A model generated the notes under the pieces. That model did no database searches. It was not told the origin of the DNA and saw only the letters and a list, made by a program, of their open reading frames with translations. Made by a program: the position numbers and the translations under genes. From positions 23,837 to 87,836 of IMG/VR virus record IMGVR_UViG_3300009502_001749: a DNA stretch of 64,000 nucleotides, one strand, 5' to 3'. Numbering within the stretch: position 1 is the stretch's first letter; every line of letters begins with the position of its first letter. Below are positions 8,173-15,228 of the stretch, one piece after another. Source of the stretch: a virus.

Positions 8173-8347
8173 AGATGATCAAAAAATAGATTTAGATGAA
8201 TTAATTACTGAATTTATGAATATGGTTAATGAAGATGGTACTGATTTAAGTACTGATCCTAATGTTAAAAGAGTAAAAGTAATTAAAGCAAGTGGTGGTT
8301 GTGCTTGTGGAAATTGTTTAGATGAAGAAGATGTTATGGAGGCGTAA
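8162..8347 (+). CDS. Small CxCxxC protein
   Basis: ATG 8162 is preceded by GAGGGAA. The 61-residue product is acidic at the N-terminus and has a C-terminal Cys cluster (SGGCACGNCLDEED) that could bind zinc or form a redox site. It overlaps the acidic gene before it by 11 nt, so translation is coupled. The function is unknown. Confidence 0.65.
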   Translation: MTYKDDQKIDLDELITEFMNMVNEDGTDLSTDPNVKRVKVIKASGGCACGNCLDEEDVMEA

Positions 8348-8352
8348 ATAAA

Positions 8353-8589
8353 ATGAAGTTAACAAAATTTGATAATCAGATAAGTGAAAGGATTATTAAA
8401 AGTGTTATTTTTGAAAATTGGATGGAAATAACAAAACAAAAAATTAAAGATTGTTTAGAAGATATAATTCATGGGTGGTATCAATTTAATTTTAATATTA
8501 GTCTAATATCAAATAGTATTATAATTAATTTTACTTATTGTCCTAGTGAATTTAAAATGAAAACACTTTGTATTAAAGTTGGAGGCTAA
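8353..8589 (+). CDS. Unknown 78-residue protein
   Basis: This small mixed alpha/beta protein begins MKLTKFDNQISERIIKSVIF, starting 6 nt after the previous stop. It has no motif that I recognise. It ends 11 nt before the uvsX start, and its last codons carry the GGAGGC that serves uvsX, so the pair is likely co-translated. Confidence 0.65.
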   Translation: MKLTKFDNQISERIIKSVIFENWMEITKQKIKDCLEDIIHGWYQFNFNISLISNSIIINFTYCPSEFKMKTLCIKVGG

Positions 8590-8599
8590 AAAATAAACA

Positions 8600-9201
8600 A
8601 TGGCAAGAAAAAAAGAAGATACAAATAAAAGTGCAAACAATAGTAGTTATGATTCTTCAAATTTTGAAAGTGCATCAACTAGTCAAGCTGAACTTTTGGG
8701 AACAGCATTTGAATCTATTATTACAACTAAATATGGATTTGCTAGAGCACCAGAACCTTATCTTACTCCATTTGGAATTCAACATTTGGATGGTTTAATT
8801 GGTGGAGGAATAACTTCTTCAGCACCAGTTATGTTAACATCAACTCCAGAAACAGGTAAAAGTACATTAGCTTTTCAGCTTTCAAAGATATTTCAAACAT
8901 TATATCCAAATTCGATGGTTGTTTATTTGGATATTGAAACAGCAGCAAATAAATCTAATAAAAATAATGCAATGTCTCGAGTTAATATATTTGAGATTGA
9001 TGAAAAGAGATTCAGGTATGAACCTTTGGTTATTGATATAAACCAGTTGTTTGAGTTGATCGAACAGTTGTGTCAAGTAAAACAAATGTTTGAACAAAAG
9101 TCACAGAAAGAGTTTAAAGTATTTATTATTTGGGATAGTATAGCGGCAACACCTTCTTCTAAAGTTGCTGACGCTGAAGATCCAAATAAAATAATTGGGG
9201 T
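8600..9201 (+). CDS. uvsX: UvsX/RecA-like recombinase, exon 1
   Basis: Exon 1 encodes residues 1-200 plus two bases of codon 201. The Walker A motif TSTPETGKST lies at residues about 80-90 and the Walker B strand at about 170-180 (VFIIWDSIAATPSSK). This matches T4 UvsX and bacterial RecA, which form ATP-dependent strand-exchange filaments. The N-terminus is a short Ser/Asn-rich linker. The exon break at T9201 joins in frame to 9518, giving IIGVKARQLTFALEKYLP across the junction. Without splicing the frame would stop at 9224-9226. The joined gene is 1407 nt, 468 residues, a little longer than T4 UvsX. Confidence 0.88.
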
Positions 9202-9517
9202 TAGCTCTAGGCTTTGGCTCCAATAAAATCTTGTGAATTGCTGGAACACCCTTAAAACTTTTCTACTACAAAGTAATCTGAAAAGATAAACTTGAATGTT
9301 TAAAAAAGAAAAGATTGGGCAATCAGCAGCCGAGCTCCTAAAGAATCTGCTAAATTTTATGGAGAAGGTTCAACGACTAGTCGAAAGACGTAGAGTTTAA
9401 GTAAACTCGAAGCGCAAGACATTCAGAAATGAATGAAGATATAGTCTGATCTATATGGAAACATATAGCTGAATAAAATTCAGAAGAAGAATTAACGATT
9501 CTTCTTAAACACAAATG
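9202..9517 (+). ncRNA. Group I intron in uvsX, no ORF
   Basis: This 316-nt insertion has the conserved group I core blocks: AATTGCTGGAACACCC (P-like), AATCAGCAGCCGAGCT (Q-like), GGTTCAACGACTAG (R-like) and GATATAGTCTGATC (S-like). The pattern fits subgroup IA2, as in T4 td. The 3' end AAATG follows the rule that introns end in G. About 100 nt of the core (9237-9336) is nearly identical to the capsid-gene intron at 45674. No endonuclease gene is present, so this copy is not autonomous. Confidence 0.88.
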
Positions 9518-10322
9518 AAAAGCTCGCCAGTTAACATTTGCATTAGAAAAATATTTGCCAATGATGGCTTTTAACAGAATCACATTTCTTGCTATTGATC
9601 AAGTTCGTGCAAATCTTCAGATTGATCCTTACGCTCAAAAAGAAAAGTCAGTCGGGATCTTTAAAGATTATCGCGCCGCTACATCAATATCAGCTCTCAA
9701 TCATAGAGTTGCTCAATGGTTATTTTTATCCAGAAAAGCAGCTATAACACCAGATGATGGTTTGGGTATTAATGGTTGGCAGATGAATCTATATGTAGAG
9801 AAGAATAAAATTGCACCATCTCAAGAATCAATTACATGTGTTTTTGATAAAAGAAATGGTCTTCATAAATTTTGGAGTGAGTATATTTTCCTTAGTGAAA
9901 TGATGCCATCTGAAAAGAAATATTATAAAACTGAAGAAAAAATACCTTATCCATTATCAATTATAAAATCTGGACCTCAGGTTCATCTTGAGTTTATAGA
10001 TCCAACAACTGGAAATGTTACTTATTCATCAGATAATATGTATAAGAAAAATATGAACAAAGCATATGATTCAGATGCTCAATTTAAAGCTGCTTTTGAT
10101 TATGTTGTTAGTATGGCTGTTGAACTTAGAATTAAACAAGGTCTTTTTAGAGAGAATGAATCAAAAGTTAATTTAAGTTCTGAAGAGATTGAAGAATTTG
10201 AAACTGAAAGTCTTGTTGATGAAGATATAAATACACCTAAAATATCTGCCGCTGAACAAATTGTAGCAGAAATACCTTCAACTAATATTGAAACCGAAGC
10301 AACATATGAATCAATATTTTAA
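9518..10322 (+). CDS. uvsX: UvsX/RecA-like recombinase, exon 2
   Basis: Exon 2 completes the recombinase core (FNRITFLAIDQVRANL, the strand leading into the DNA-binding loop, then GIFKDYRAATSISALNHRVA) and a C-terminal region rich in Glu/Asp (ESKVNLSSEEIEEFETESL). An acidic tail is typical of RecA-family proteins and tunes DNA access. The small 255-residue reading from ATG 9555 would lack the first 12 exon residues and the ATPase half, so it is not a separate gene. The following gene starts 23 nt downstream. Confidence 0.88.
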
Positions 10323-10345
10323 TATTGTTGTGTAGAGGAGTTATT

Positions 10346-11320
10346 ATGGATGTTAGATTTTTGAAAGAAATTAGTGAAGCATATATTATGGACACAGAAC
10401 TTGATGCTTTTCCAGAACAAATATTTAATGAATTATATGGAATCACCAAATATATTCAAGCGAATGATCTGGAATTATATAATGAACTTTATGAATCAAG
10501 CAGAATCACTCAACAAAGAATTTTAAAAACATATCTTGATTGTGTTTTTGAATTAGATGTTCCTGAAAAAGTTGATGAAGAATTGTTAACTGAAGATCCT
10601 GGAGTTGGAGCTGTTATTGGTATATTGGGTTCAATTGTAATTGGATTATATCGTAAAGGAATAACAAAAAGCTTAATGAAAGCTGCATCTGAACTTGGAA
10701 AATTTTCTGAGTATATTGGAAAATTTCTAACTAAGAAAGGTAAATATTTTCAGCTTAGATATTCTATTATTCAGGAAAATTATAAAAAATGTTATGTTAA
10801 ATGTGGAATTGAAAAACCTTCTGATATTAGTGCGCTTTCATATGGTTCTATTTCTTCATCGGCAAATTTCGCATCTAAAAAGTCAGCAGAGCAAGCAAAG
10901 TGTCTTAGAGAATGTTATCTTGAAAATTTAATAGAAACAATTTGTTTGCATATGGAAGGATATTTCGCTTGTTTAAAAAGAACTGGAAATTTTGCCGCTA
11001 TACAAAATTCTGATTCTGATGATCTTATGAAACTTATATCTTCAACTAATATTGGAGCTGCATGTGCAGATTATTATGATTTAGCTCAATCATCTCTTGG
11101 AAATTTTTACAAAGTTCTTGAATTAGTTTATAATGAGATGGAAGAAGGAGATAAAAAATTAGAATGGATCAACAAACTCAGAGGAAGATTATATCAAACA
11201 AGACAACAAGTACAAAAATATGATAATAATCAGTTACAAAAATATGATTCTAATAGCGGACAAAGACCAGATTTCAAAAACAATCAAAGACCTGATTTTA
11301 AAAAGTTTCAAAGGTCTTAA
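10346..11320 (+). CDS. Unknown 324-residue protein with one membrane segment
   Basis: ATG 10346 follows TAGAGGAG. A hydrophobic segment at residues about 87-105 (GVGAVIGILGSIVIGLY) could span a membrane. The middle holds eight or so Cys residues in helical context (YKKCYVKCGIEK, KCLRECYLE), suggesting disulfides or metal binding. The last 45 residues are repetitive (QKYDNNQLQKYDSN, then RPDF repeats) and look disordered. No family is recognised. It is possibly a virion protein, given the hydrophobic glycine segment like those in the small packaged proteins. Confidence 0.7.
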   Translation: MDVRFLKEISEAYIMDTELDAFPEQIFNELYGITKYIQANDLELYNELYESSRITQQRILKTYLDCVFELDVPEKVDEELLTEDPGVGAVIGILGSIVIGLYRKGITKSLMKAASELGKFSEYIGKFLTKKGKYFQLRYSIIQENYKKCYVKCGIEKPSDISALSYGSISSSANFASKKSAEQAKCLRECYLENLIETICLHMEGYFACLKRTGNFAAIQNSDSDDLMKLISSTNIGAACADYYDLAQSSLGNFYKVLELVYNEMEEGDKKLEWINKLRGRLYQTRQQVQKYDNNQLQKYDSNSGQRPDFKNNQRPDFKKFQRS

Positions 11321-11383
11321 AAGAAATTTATTCCCATTAGGAGGGGTGTTTAAAATATCCTAGATTCAATCAGAGGAGAAAAT

Positions 11384-11647
11384 ATGATTAGAGCTACAAT
11401 GTCTAAACGTAGTAAAGCTGGAAAAATGAATGCACTTGGTGGTGCTTTTGCAATGAGAATTGCGAGAGAAAAAGGCGATCCTCTTTATGTTAAAATGAAG
11501 AAACTTAAATTTTTATACAAAGCTGCGAAACTAACACTTCTTAAAAGATATGGTTCAAAGGGTAAAATGGCTGCTCGTTTGGCTGCTATGGGCAAAGTTC
11601 AGAGTTTTGCTCCTCATGTTTCTGGTCAACCTGTTCACAAAAAATAA
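11384..11647 (+). CDS. Small highly basic protein
   Basis: This is an 87-residue protein rich in Lys, Arg, Ala and Met (MSKRSKAGKMNALGGAFAMR). It could bind nucleic acid or be a head-internal DNA-associated protein. GAGGAG precedes ATG. It stands apart from its neighbours: 63 nt of leader precede it and a strong terminator hairpin follows at once, so it ends a transcript. The function is unknown. Confidence 0.65.
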   Translation: MIRATMSKRSKAGKMNALGGAFAMRIAREKGDPLYVKMKKLKFLYKAAKLTLLKRYGSKGKMAARLAAMGKVQSFAPHVSGQPVHKK

Positions 11648-11651
11648 AAAT

Positions 11652-11693
11652 TTTAAATATTTGGGAAGGTGTCAAAAGCCTTCCCAAATATTA
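11652..11693 (+). terminator. Rho-independent terminator
   Basis: The stem AATATTTGGGAAGG / CCTTCCCAAATATT has a nine-base loop just after the basic-protein stop. It is a different sequence from the shared ATCGGCAAGATC hairpins. Confidence 0.8.
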
Positions 11694-11705
11694 TATTTGC
11701 AATTT

Positions 11706-11722
11706 ATATATAGAAATTATAT
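11706..11722 (+). promoter_or_regulatory. Candidate phage promoter, TATAGAAAT type
   Basis: TATATAGAAATTATAT lies between a terminator and the TTG start at 11755, about 35-45 nt upstream of it. It is the best copy of the repeated motif. Confidence 0.55.
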
Positions 11723-11754
11723 CTTATATAAACTATATTAAATGGAGGCGTTGT

Positions 11755-12723
11755 TTGAGTGACTTAATTAATTTAATGGAAATGATCGAAACACCACAGG
11801 ATATTATTGAAGATATTATTGAAAGAGAGAAAAGTTCTGAAATTGTAGACTGTCCTTCATATGAAATTGTAACACCAAATATTCCACAATCTTATTCTTT
11901 ATTCGATATTGATAAATTTACAAAAGAATTGTATGATAAATCTGCCGCTAAAAATCAAGCTTATCGTGAAATAGTTCAGAATATTAATGCATATGATTTA
12001 GCAAAAAATTGTATAAGAGATATTGTTTATAAATTATTAAATACACCAGTTGAATCTTTTGCCGATAAATGGTTACCTATTTTATTAAGATCAACTTTAG
12101 GAAATGCTATACATAATTTCATTCAAGATAATTCTAATCAATTTACTGAAAGAGAAGTTTCTATAAAAGTTCCATCTAAAAGAATGTCTGTTAGATTAGA
12201 TAATCTTATCGGTCCAAATATTTTAGTAGAAATTAAAAGTTTACCTTATTTAGAATATGAAAAAATAATTAGAACTTGCAAACCAAGATTGGCAGATTTT
12301 TATCAAGGAGTAACTTATAAATATTTATTAGAGAATCATTTAGAAGAAGCAAAAAATTCTGGAGGAAAAGGAAAAACAAGAACTGATCCTCCGGCTTTAG
12401 ATAAATATGATATTCAACAAATTCAGTTCATTTATGTTGCACATGATGTAACAGCAAATGATGTTGAATCTTTAGCTGAAATTTTAGAACGAATCAAACA
12501 ATTAAAAAGACTTCTTAAGTCTAAGTCTAATACATTTTTCTTCATAACAACATTATCAATTGATGTAACAAATAATGTTGCAGATCCTTATATTAATCAT
12601 ATTAAAAATAAATTAGAAAGGATTAATTATTATTTAGATAATAATAAGATACCACCTGATGATGATAAATATATGGAAAAAGAATGTTTTTTCTGTCTAT
12701 ACAAAAAGTTATGTGGAAAATAA
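11755..12723 (+). CDS. Cas4/RecB-like PD-(D/E)XK nuclease
   Basis: This is a 322-residue protein. The nuclease core is visible as GNAIHNFI (residues about 115), RLDNLIGPNILVEIKS (D...ExK, residues about 148-163) and DFYQGVTYKYLL (QxxxY, residues about 180). The C-terminus has the cluster ECFFCLYKKLCGK, which together with an upstream Cys (KNCIRDIVYK) could hold a 4Fe-4S cluster as in Cas4 and AddB. It probably processes DNA ends together with the recombinase upstream. TTG follows GGAGGCG by 6 nt; ATG 11776 is an alternative start. A terminator follows directly. Confidence 0.75.
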   Translation: MSDLINLMEMIETPQDIIEDIIEREKSSEIVDCPSYEIVTPNIPQSYSLFDIDKFTKELYDKSAAKNQAYREIVQNINAYDLAKNCIRDIVYKLLNTPVESFADKWLPILLRSTLGNAIHNFIQDNSNQFTEREVSIKVPSKRMSVRLDNLIGPNILVEIKSLPYLEYEKIIRTCKPRLADFYQGVTYKYLLENHLEEAKNSGGKGKTRTDPPALDKYDIQQIQFIYVAHDVTANDVESLAEILERIKQLKRLLKSKSNTFFFITTLSIDVTNNVADPYINHIKNKLERINYYLDNNKIPPDDDKYMEKECFFCLYKKLCGK

Positions 12724-12764
12724 TAATTTAGAGAAGAGTTAAATCTCTTCTCTAAATTATTATT
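12724..12764 (+). terminator. Rho-independent terminator
   Basis: The stem AATTTAGAGAAGAG / CTCTTCTCTAAATT has a short loop and begins at the nuclease stop codon. The next ATG lies at 12775. Confidence 0.75.
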
Positions 12765-12774
12765 TGGAGATAAA

Positions 12775-12975
12775 ATGGAAACGAAGGATGAACTATTAAA
12801 TAAATATAAACATGATCCTTATTTGTTTATGAAAGATTTTATTATGAAACCAGGTCAAATATTTGATAAAAATCATGAAAAATTATTTATAAATTTACGC
12901 GAATTTTTAAAGAAAAGAATTAAAGCTAATGTGCCGATAGAAGATATCATTCATAAGGAGAGATATAATGATTAG
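12775..12975 (+). CDS. Unknown 66-residue protein
   Basis: This small charged helical protein begins METKDELLNKYKHDPYLFMK. It starts right after a terminator with TTGGAG before ATG, and it overlaps the next gene by 8 nt. No motif or family is recognised. Confidence 0.65.
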   Translation: METKDELLNKYKHDPYLFMKDFIMKPGQIFDKNHEKLFINLREFLKKRIKANVPIEDIIHKERYND

Positions 12976-13405
12976 TGTTAAACATTTATTTGAATCGTTA
13001 AATCAATCAAAGAAAATTGGAATTGTAGGATATTCTGCAATGAAGTTTGATGAAGATTTAGCTAAAAAATTAATTAATGAAGGACTAGATAATGTTGATG
13101 CTAAAGAAGGAGATGAACTAGTTTCTGGATTAACAGATTTAGGAATACCAGGATTGGCTTACAGAATTGGTAAAGAACGAAATATGAAACTTATAGGTAT
13201 AGCTTGTGAAAAAGCACATGATGAAGATAGTGTTTGTTATCCTGTTGATAGAGAAATAATAGTTGGAAAAAATTGGGGAGATGAATCAAAAACTTTTTTA
13301 GATTATATAGATGTTTTAATTAAAGTTGGTGGTGGAAAACAATCTAAAGAAGAATATGAAAAGTTTGATGGTCCTAAGATTAATTTTGAATTAGAATCTA
13401 AGTGA
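12968..13405 (+). CDS. Tagged SLOG/Rossmann-fold protein
   Basis: This 145-residue protein starts MISVKHLFESLN, the full tag. From residue 17 on it has a Rossmann-type nucleotide-binding pattern: KKIGIVGYSAMKF, then GDELVSGLTDLGIPGLAY and KLIGIACEKAH. This resembles the SLOG superfamily (LOG, DprA and TIR-linked ligand sensors). A packaged protein able to bind or cleave a nucleotide signal would be attractive as an early effector, but that is inference. The active-site Glu and Arg set of LOG hydrolases is not obvious. It overlaps the upstream gene by 8 nt. Confidence 0.7.
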   Translation: MISVKHLFESLNQSKKIGIVGYSAMKFDEDLAKKLINEGLDNVDAKEGDELVSGLTDLGIPGLAYRIGKERNMKLIGIACEKAHDEDSVCYPVDREIIVGKNWGDESKTFLDYIDVLIKVGGGKQSKEEYEKFDGPKINFELESK

Positions 13406-13415
13406 GGAAATTATT

Positions 13416-13547
13416 ATGAGAGATTTAGGTTTTCCACCTGATAAGTGTGATAAATGTGGTAATACTTCTTTTAATTTATCTTTTTCTGAATCTGAAGTTA
13501 TTTTTATTTGTGGTAAATGTGGAAATGTTATAAGAGGAGAGAAATGA
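13416..13547 (+). CDS. Small zinc-ribbon protein, 43 residues
   Basis: This short ORF encodes two CxxC knuckles, DKCDKCGN at residues 10-16 and ICGKCGN at 31-37, a complete zinc ribbon. GAGG precedes ATG by 7 nt. Its TGA overlaps the next ATG (ATGA), so the two are translationally coupled. Such mini-ribbons often contact nucleic acid or RNA polymerase; nothing further can be said. Confidence 0.65.
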   Translation: MRDLGFPPDKCDKCGNTSFNLSFSESEVIFICGKCGNVIRGEK

Positions 13548-13916
13548 ATTTTGAAAAATTTTTAGATTTTTATGATAAACATCCAGAATATGTTAATCAT
13601 AATTTTTTTAAATTATCAAGAGAATCTGTTTTGAAATTATTAAAAAATAATTCTCAAGTTATTGTTTCTCTAGTAAATCCAGCAATATTTACAATTTCCT
13701 AATATTTATATAACTTATAAAAGATTAATATTTAAAGAAGAATTTAAAAATCATGATTTTATAAAAAATATAGATCAAATAATATATTCTTGCAATTTTA
13801 AAATAAATAGAGAAATAGATAATAAATTTGAGTGGAATTTTATAACTGAAGAATTTAAATATAATAATAAACAAATTCAATATGTTGGATTTGAAAGATA
13901 TATTGAGGAGAGATAA
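13544..13916 (+). pseudogene. Unknown gene with apparent +1 frame break
   Basis: From ATG 13544 the frame gives MNFEKFLDFYDKHPEYVNHN and stops at 13700-13702. The +1 frame is then open from about 13672 to TAA 13914-13916, coding QFPNIYITYKRLIFKEEF and about 55 further plausible residues. It has no start codon or ribosome site of its own. Removing one base near 13690 would give a single protein of about 123 residues. It could be a genuine broken gene, a +1 recoding site or an assembly error. No family is recognised. Confidence 0.5.
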
Positions 13917-13919
13917 ATA

Positions 13920-14069
13920 ATGGGATTTGTGCCATTTGGATTAGTTCCAAGAAAACATTTCATTTCAAATCAAAAAGGTTATGATTTTGTTTTAAATGAA
14001 ATTAAATATGCTAAACAAAAAAGTTTAATAAGTAAAATTATTAATTTTTTAAGAAGGAAGAATAAATGA
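13920..14069 (+). CDS. Small basic protein, 49 residues
   Basis: This ORF begins MGFVPFGLVPRKHFISNQKG and ends in RRKNK. GAGGAG lies 6-11 nt before ATG and its stop overlaps the next ATG (ATGA). Both ends of the gene are coupled to neighbours, which supports it as real. The function is unknown. Confidence 0.6.
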   Translation: MGFVPFGLVPRKHFISNQKGYDFVLNEIKYAKQKSLISKIINFLRRKNK

Positions 14070-14596
14070 AATTATTTTTCGATACAGAGTTTACAGGATT
14101 ACATAAGAATACAACTTTAATTTCTTTAGGAATAATTTCAGATAATAATAAAACATTTTATGCTGAATTTACAGATTTTGATGTGAGTCAATGTGATCAT
14201 TGGATTTTTGATAATGTTGTGAAAAAATTAACTTTATGCGGTAAAACTGGAACATGTTATATTAATGATGAAAACAATATACAAATTTGTAATAAAACCT
14301 TTACAATTAAAAAAGAACTTGAAAGATGGTTAGAACAATTTGATCAAGTTGAGATGTGGTCTGATTGTCTATCATATGATTGGGTTTTATTTAATGATTT
14401 ATTTGGAACAGCTTTTAATATACCTAAAAATATATATTATATTCCTTTTGATATTTGTACACTTTTTAAAATTAAGGGTGTTGATCCTGATATTAATCGT
14501 GAAGAATTTGCCGGTAGTCATTCTTTAGTTGATAAACATAATGCTTTACATGATGCTAAAATCATTAAATTGTGTTATGAAAAATTGATGGAATAG
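14066..14596 (+). CDS. DEDDh-type 3'-5' exonuclease
   Basis: This is a 176-residue protein. It opens MKLFFDTEFTG, the DxE motif I, and ends with HNALHDAKI, the HxxxxD motif of DEDDh exonucleases. The middle carries WSDCLSYDWVLF, the probable motif II Asp. Its length and pattern fit the small Rv2179c-like exoribonuclease family (PF16473), rather than a proofreading subunit. It likely degrades RNA or short DNA. It is coupled to the 49-residue gene upstream and is followed by a tagged gene 9 nt downstream. Confidence 0.75.
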   Translation: MKLFFDTEFTGLHKNTTLISLGIISDNNKTFYAEFTDFDVSQCDHWIFDNVVKKLTLCGKTGTCYINDENNIQICNKTFTIKKELERWLEQFDQVEMWSDCLSYDWVLFNDLFGTAFNIPKNIYYIPFDICTLFKIKGVDPDINREEFAGSHSLVDKHNALHDAKIIKLCYEKLME

Positions 14597-14605
14597 GGAG
14601 ATATG

Positions 14606-15211
14606 ATGTTATCATTAAGTTATCTTTTTGAAGAAGATGAAGATTTTGATAGAGAAGATATGATTGATCATTTTAACGAAAGAACACATAACCATATTTT
14701 TCTCGTAGAGAAATATTTAGATAAAATTATTAATTTAGAAGATTCAAATTTGGACAATTCTATTTTAGAAAAAGAAAAAGAAGGACATGATGAAAGTAAA
14801 TTTTTAGCACCAGAACATGAACCATATTTAAAAATCAATTGGCGTTATCATATGAAAGATAGAGGAATAGATTATAATCCTGGAAAAAAGATTGAAGATC
14901 AAATGCAAGCGGCAACTTTTCATCATGTGAAGAATAATAAACATCATCCCGAATTTTGGGATGAAAAAAGTACTATAGAAAACGTTAATAATAAAGATCG
15001 TGATAAACCACCAGAACAAATTGTGGATGCAACAAAAATGCAGTTAGAGTATATTGCTTGTATGGTAGCTGATTGGTGTGCTATGTCTGAAGAACGAAAT
15101 AGTGATCCTTATAAATGGGCAAAAGATAACATCAACGTTAGGTGGCAATTTACTCCAGAGCAAGAAAATTTTATTTATGATTTATTGGATGAAGTATGGA
15201 AAAAGAAATAA
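14606..15211 (+). CDS. Tagged DUF5662-like protein
   Basis: Two adjacent ATGs exist; 14606 has the better spacing to GGGAG and gives MLSLSYLFEED, matching the tag. The rest of the 201-residue protein carries HDESKF (residues about 56-61), HHVKNNKHHPEFW (about 110-122) and ADWCAMS (about 155-161), the pattern I recall for DUF5662 (PF18907). The conserved His/Asp set suggests a metal-binding, possibly HD-like hydrolase fold. Inference: a metal-dependent enzyme delivered with the capsid contents. The biochemical activity is unknown. Confidence 0.72.
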   Translation: MLSLSYLFEEDEDFDREDMIDHFNERTHNHIFLVEKYLDKIINLEDSNLDNSILEKEKEGHDESKFLAPEHEPYLKINWRYHMKDRGIDYNPGKKIEDQMQAATFHHVKNNKHHPEFWDEKSTIENVNNKDRDKPPEQIVDATKMQLEYIACMVADWCAMSEERNSDPYKWAKDNINVRWQFTPEQENFIYDLLDEVWKKK

Positions 15212-15228
15212 CTTCATAGAGGGTACTT

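Noticed and set aside
9377-9583. Minus-strand ORF inside the uvsX intron
   Set aside because: It covers the conserved group I core and lacks a ribosome site; the RNA structure explains the sequence.
13672-13916. Second half of the 13544 gene as an independent gene
   Set aside because: No start codon with ribosome site and direct continuity with the upstream frame.
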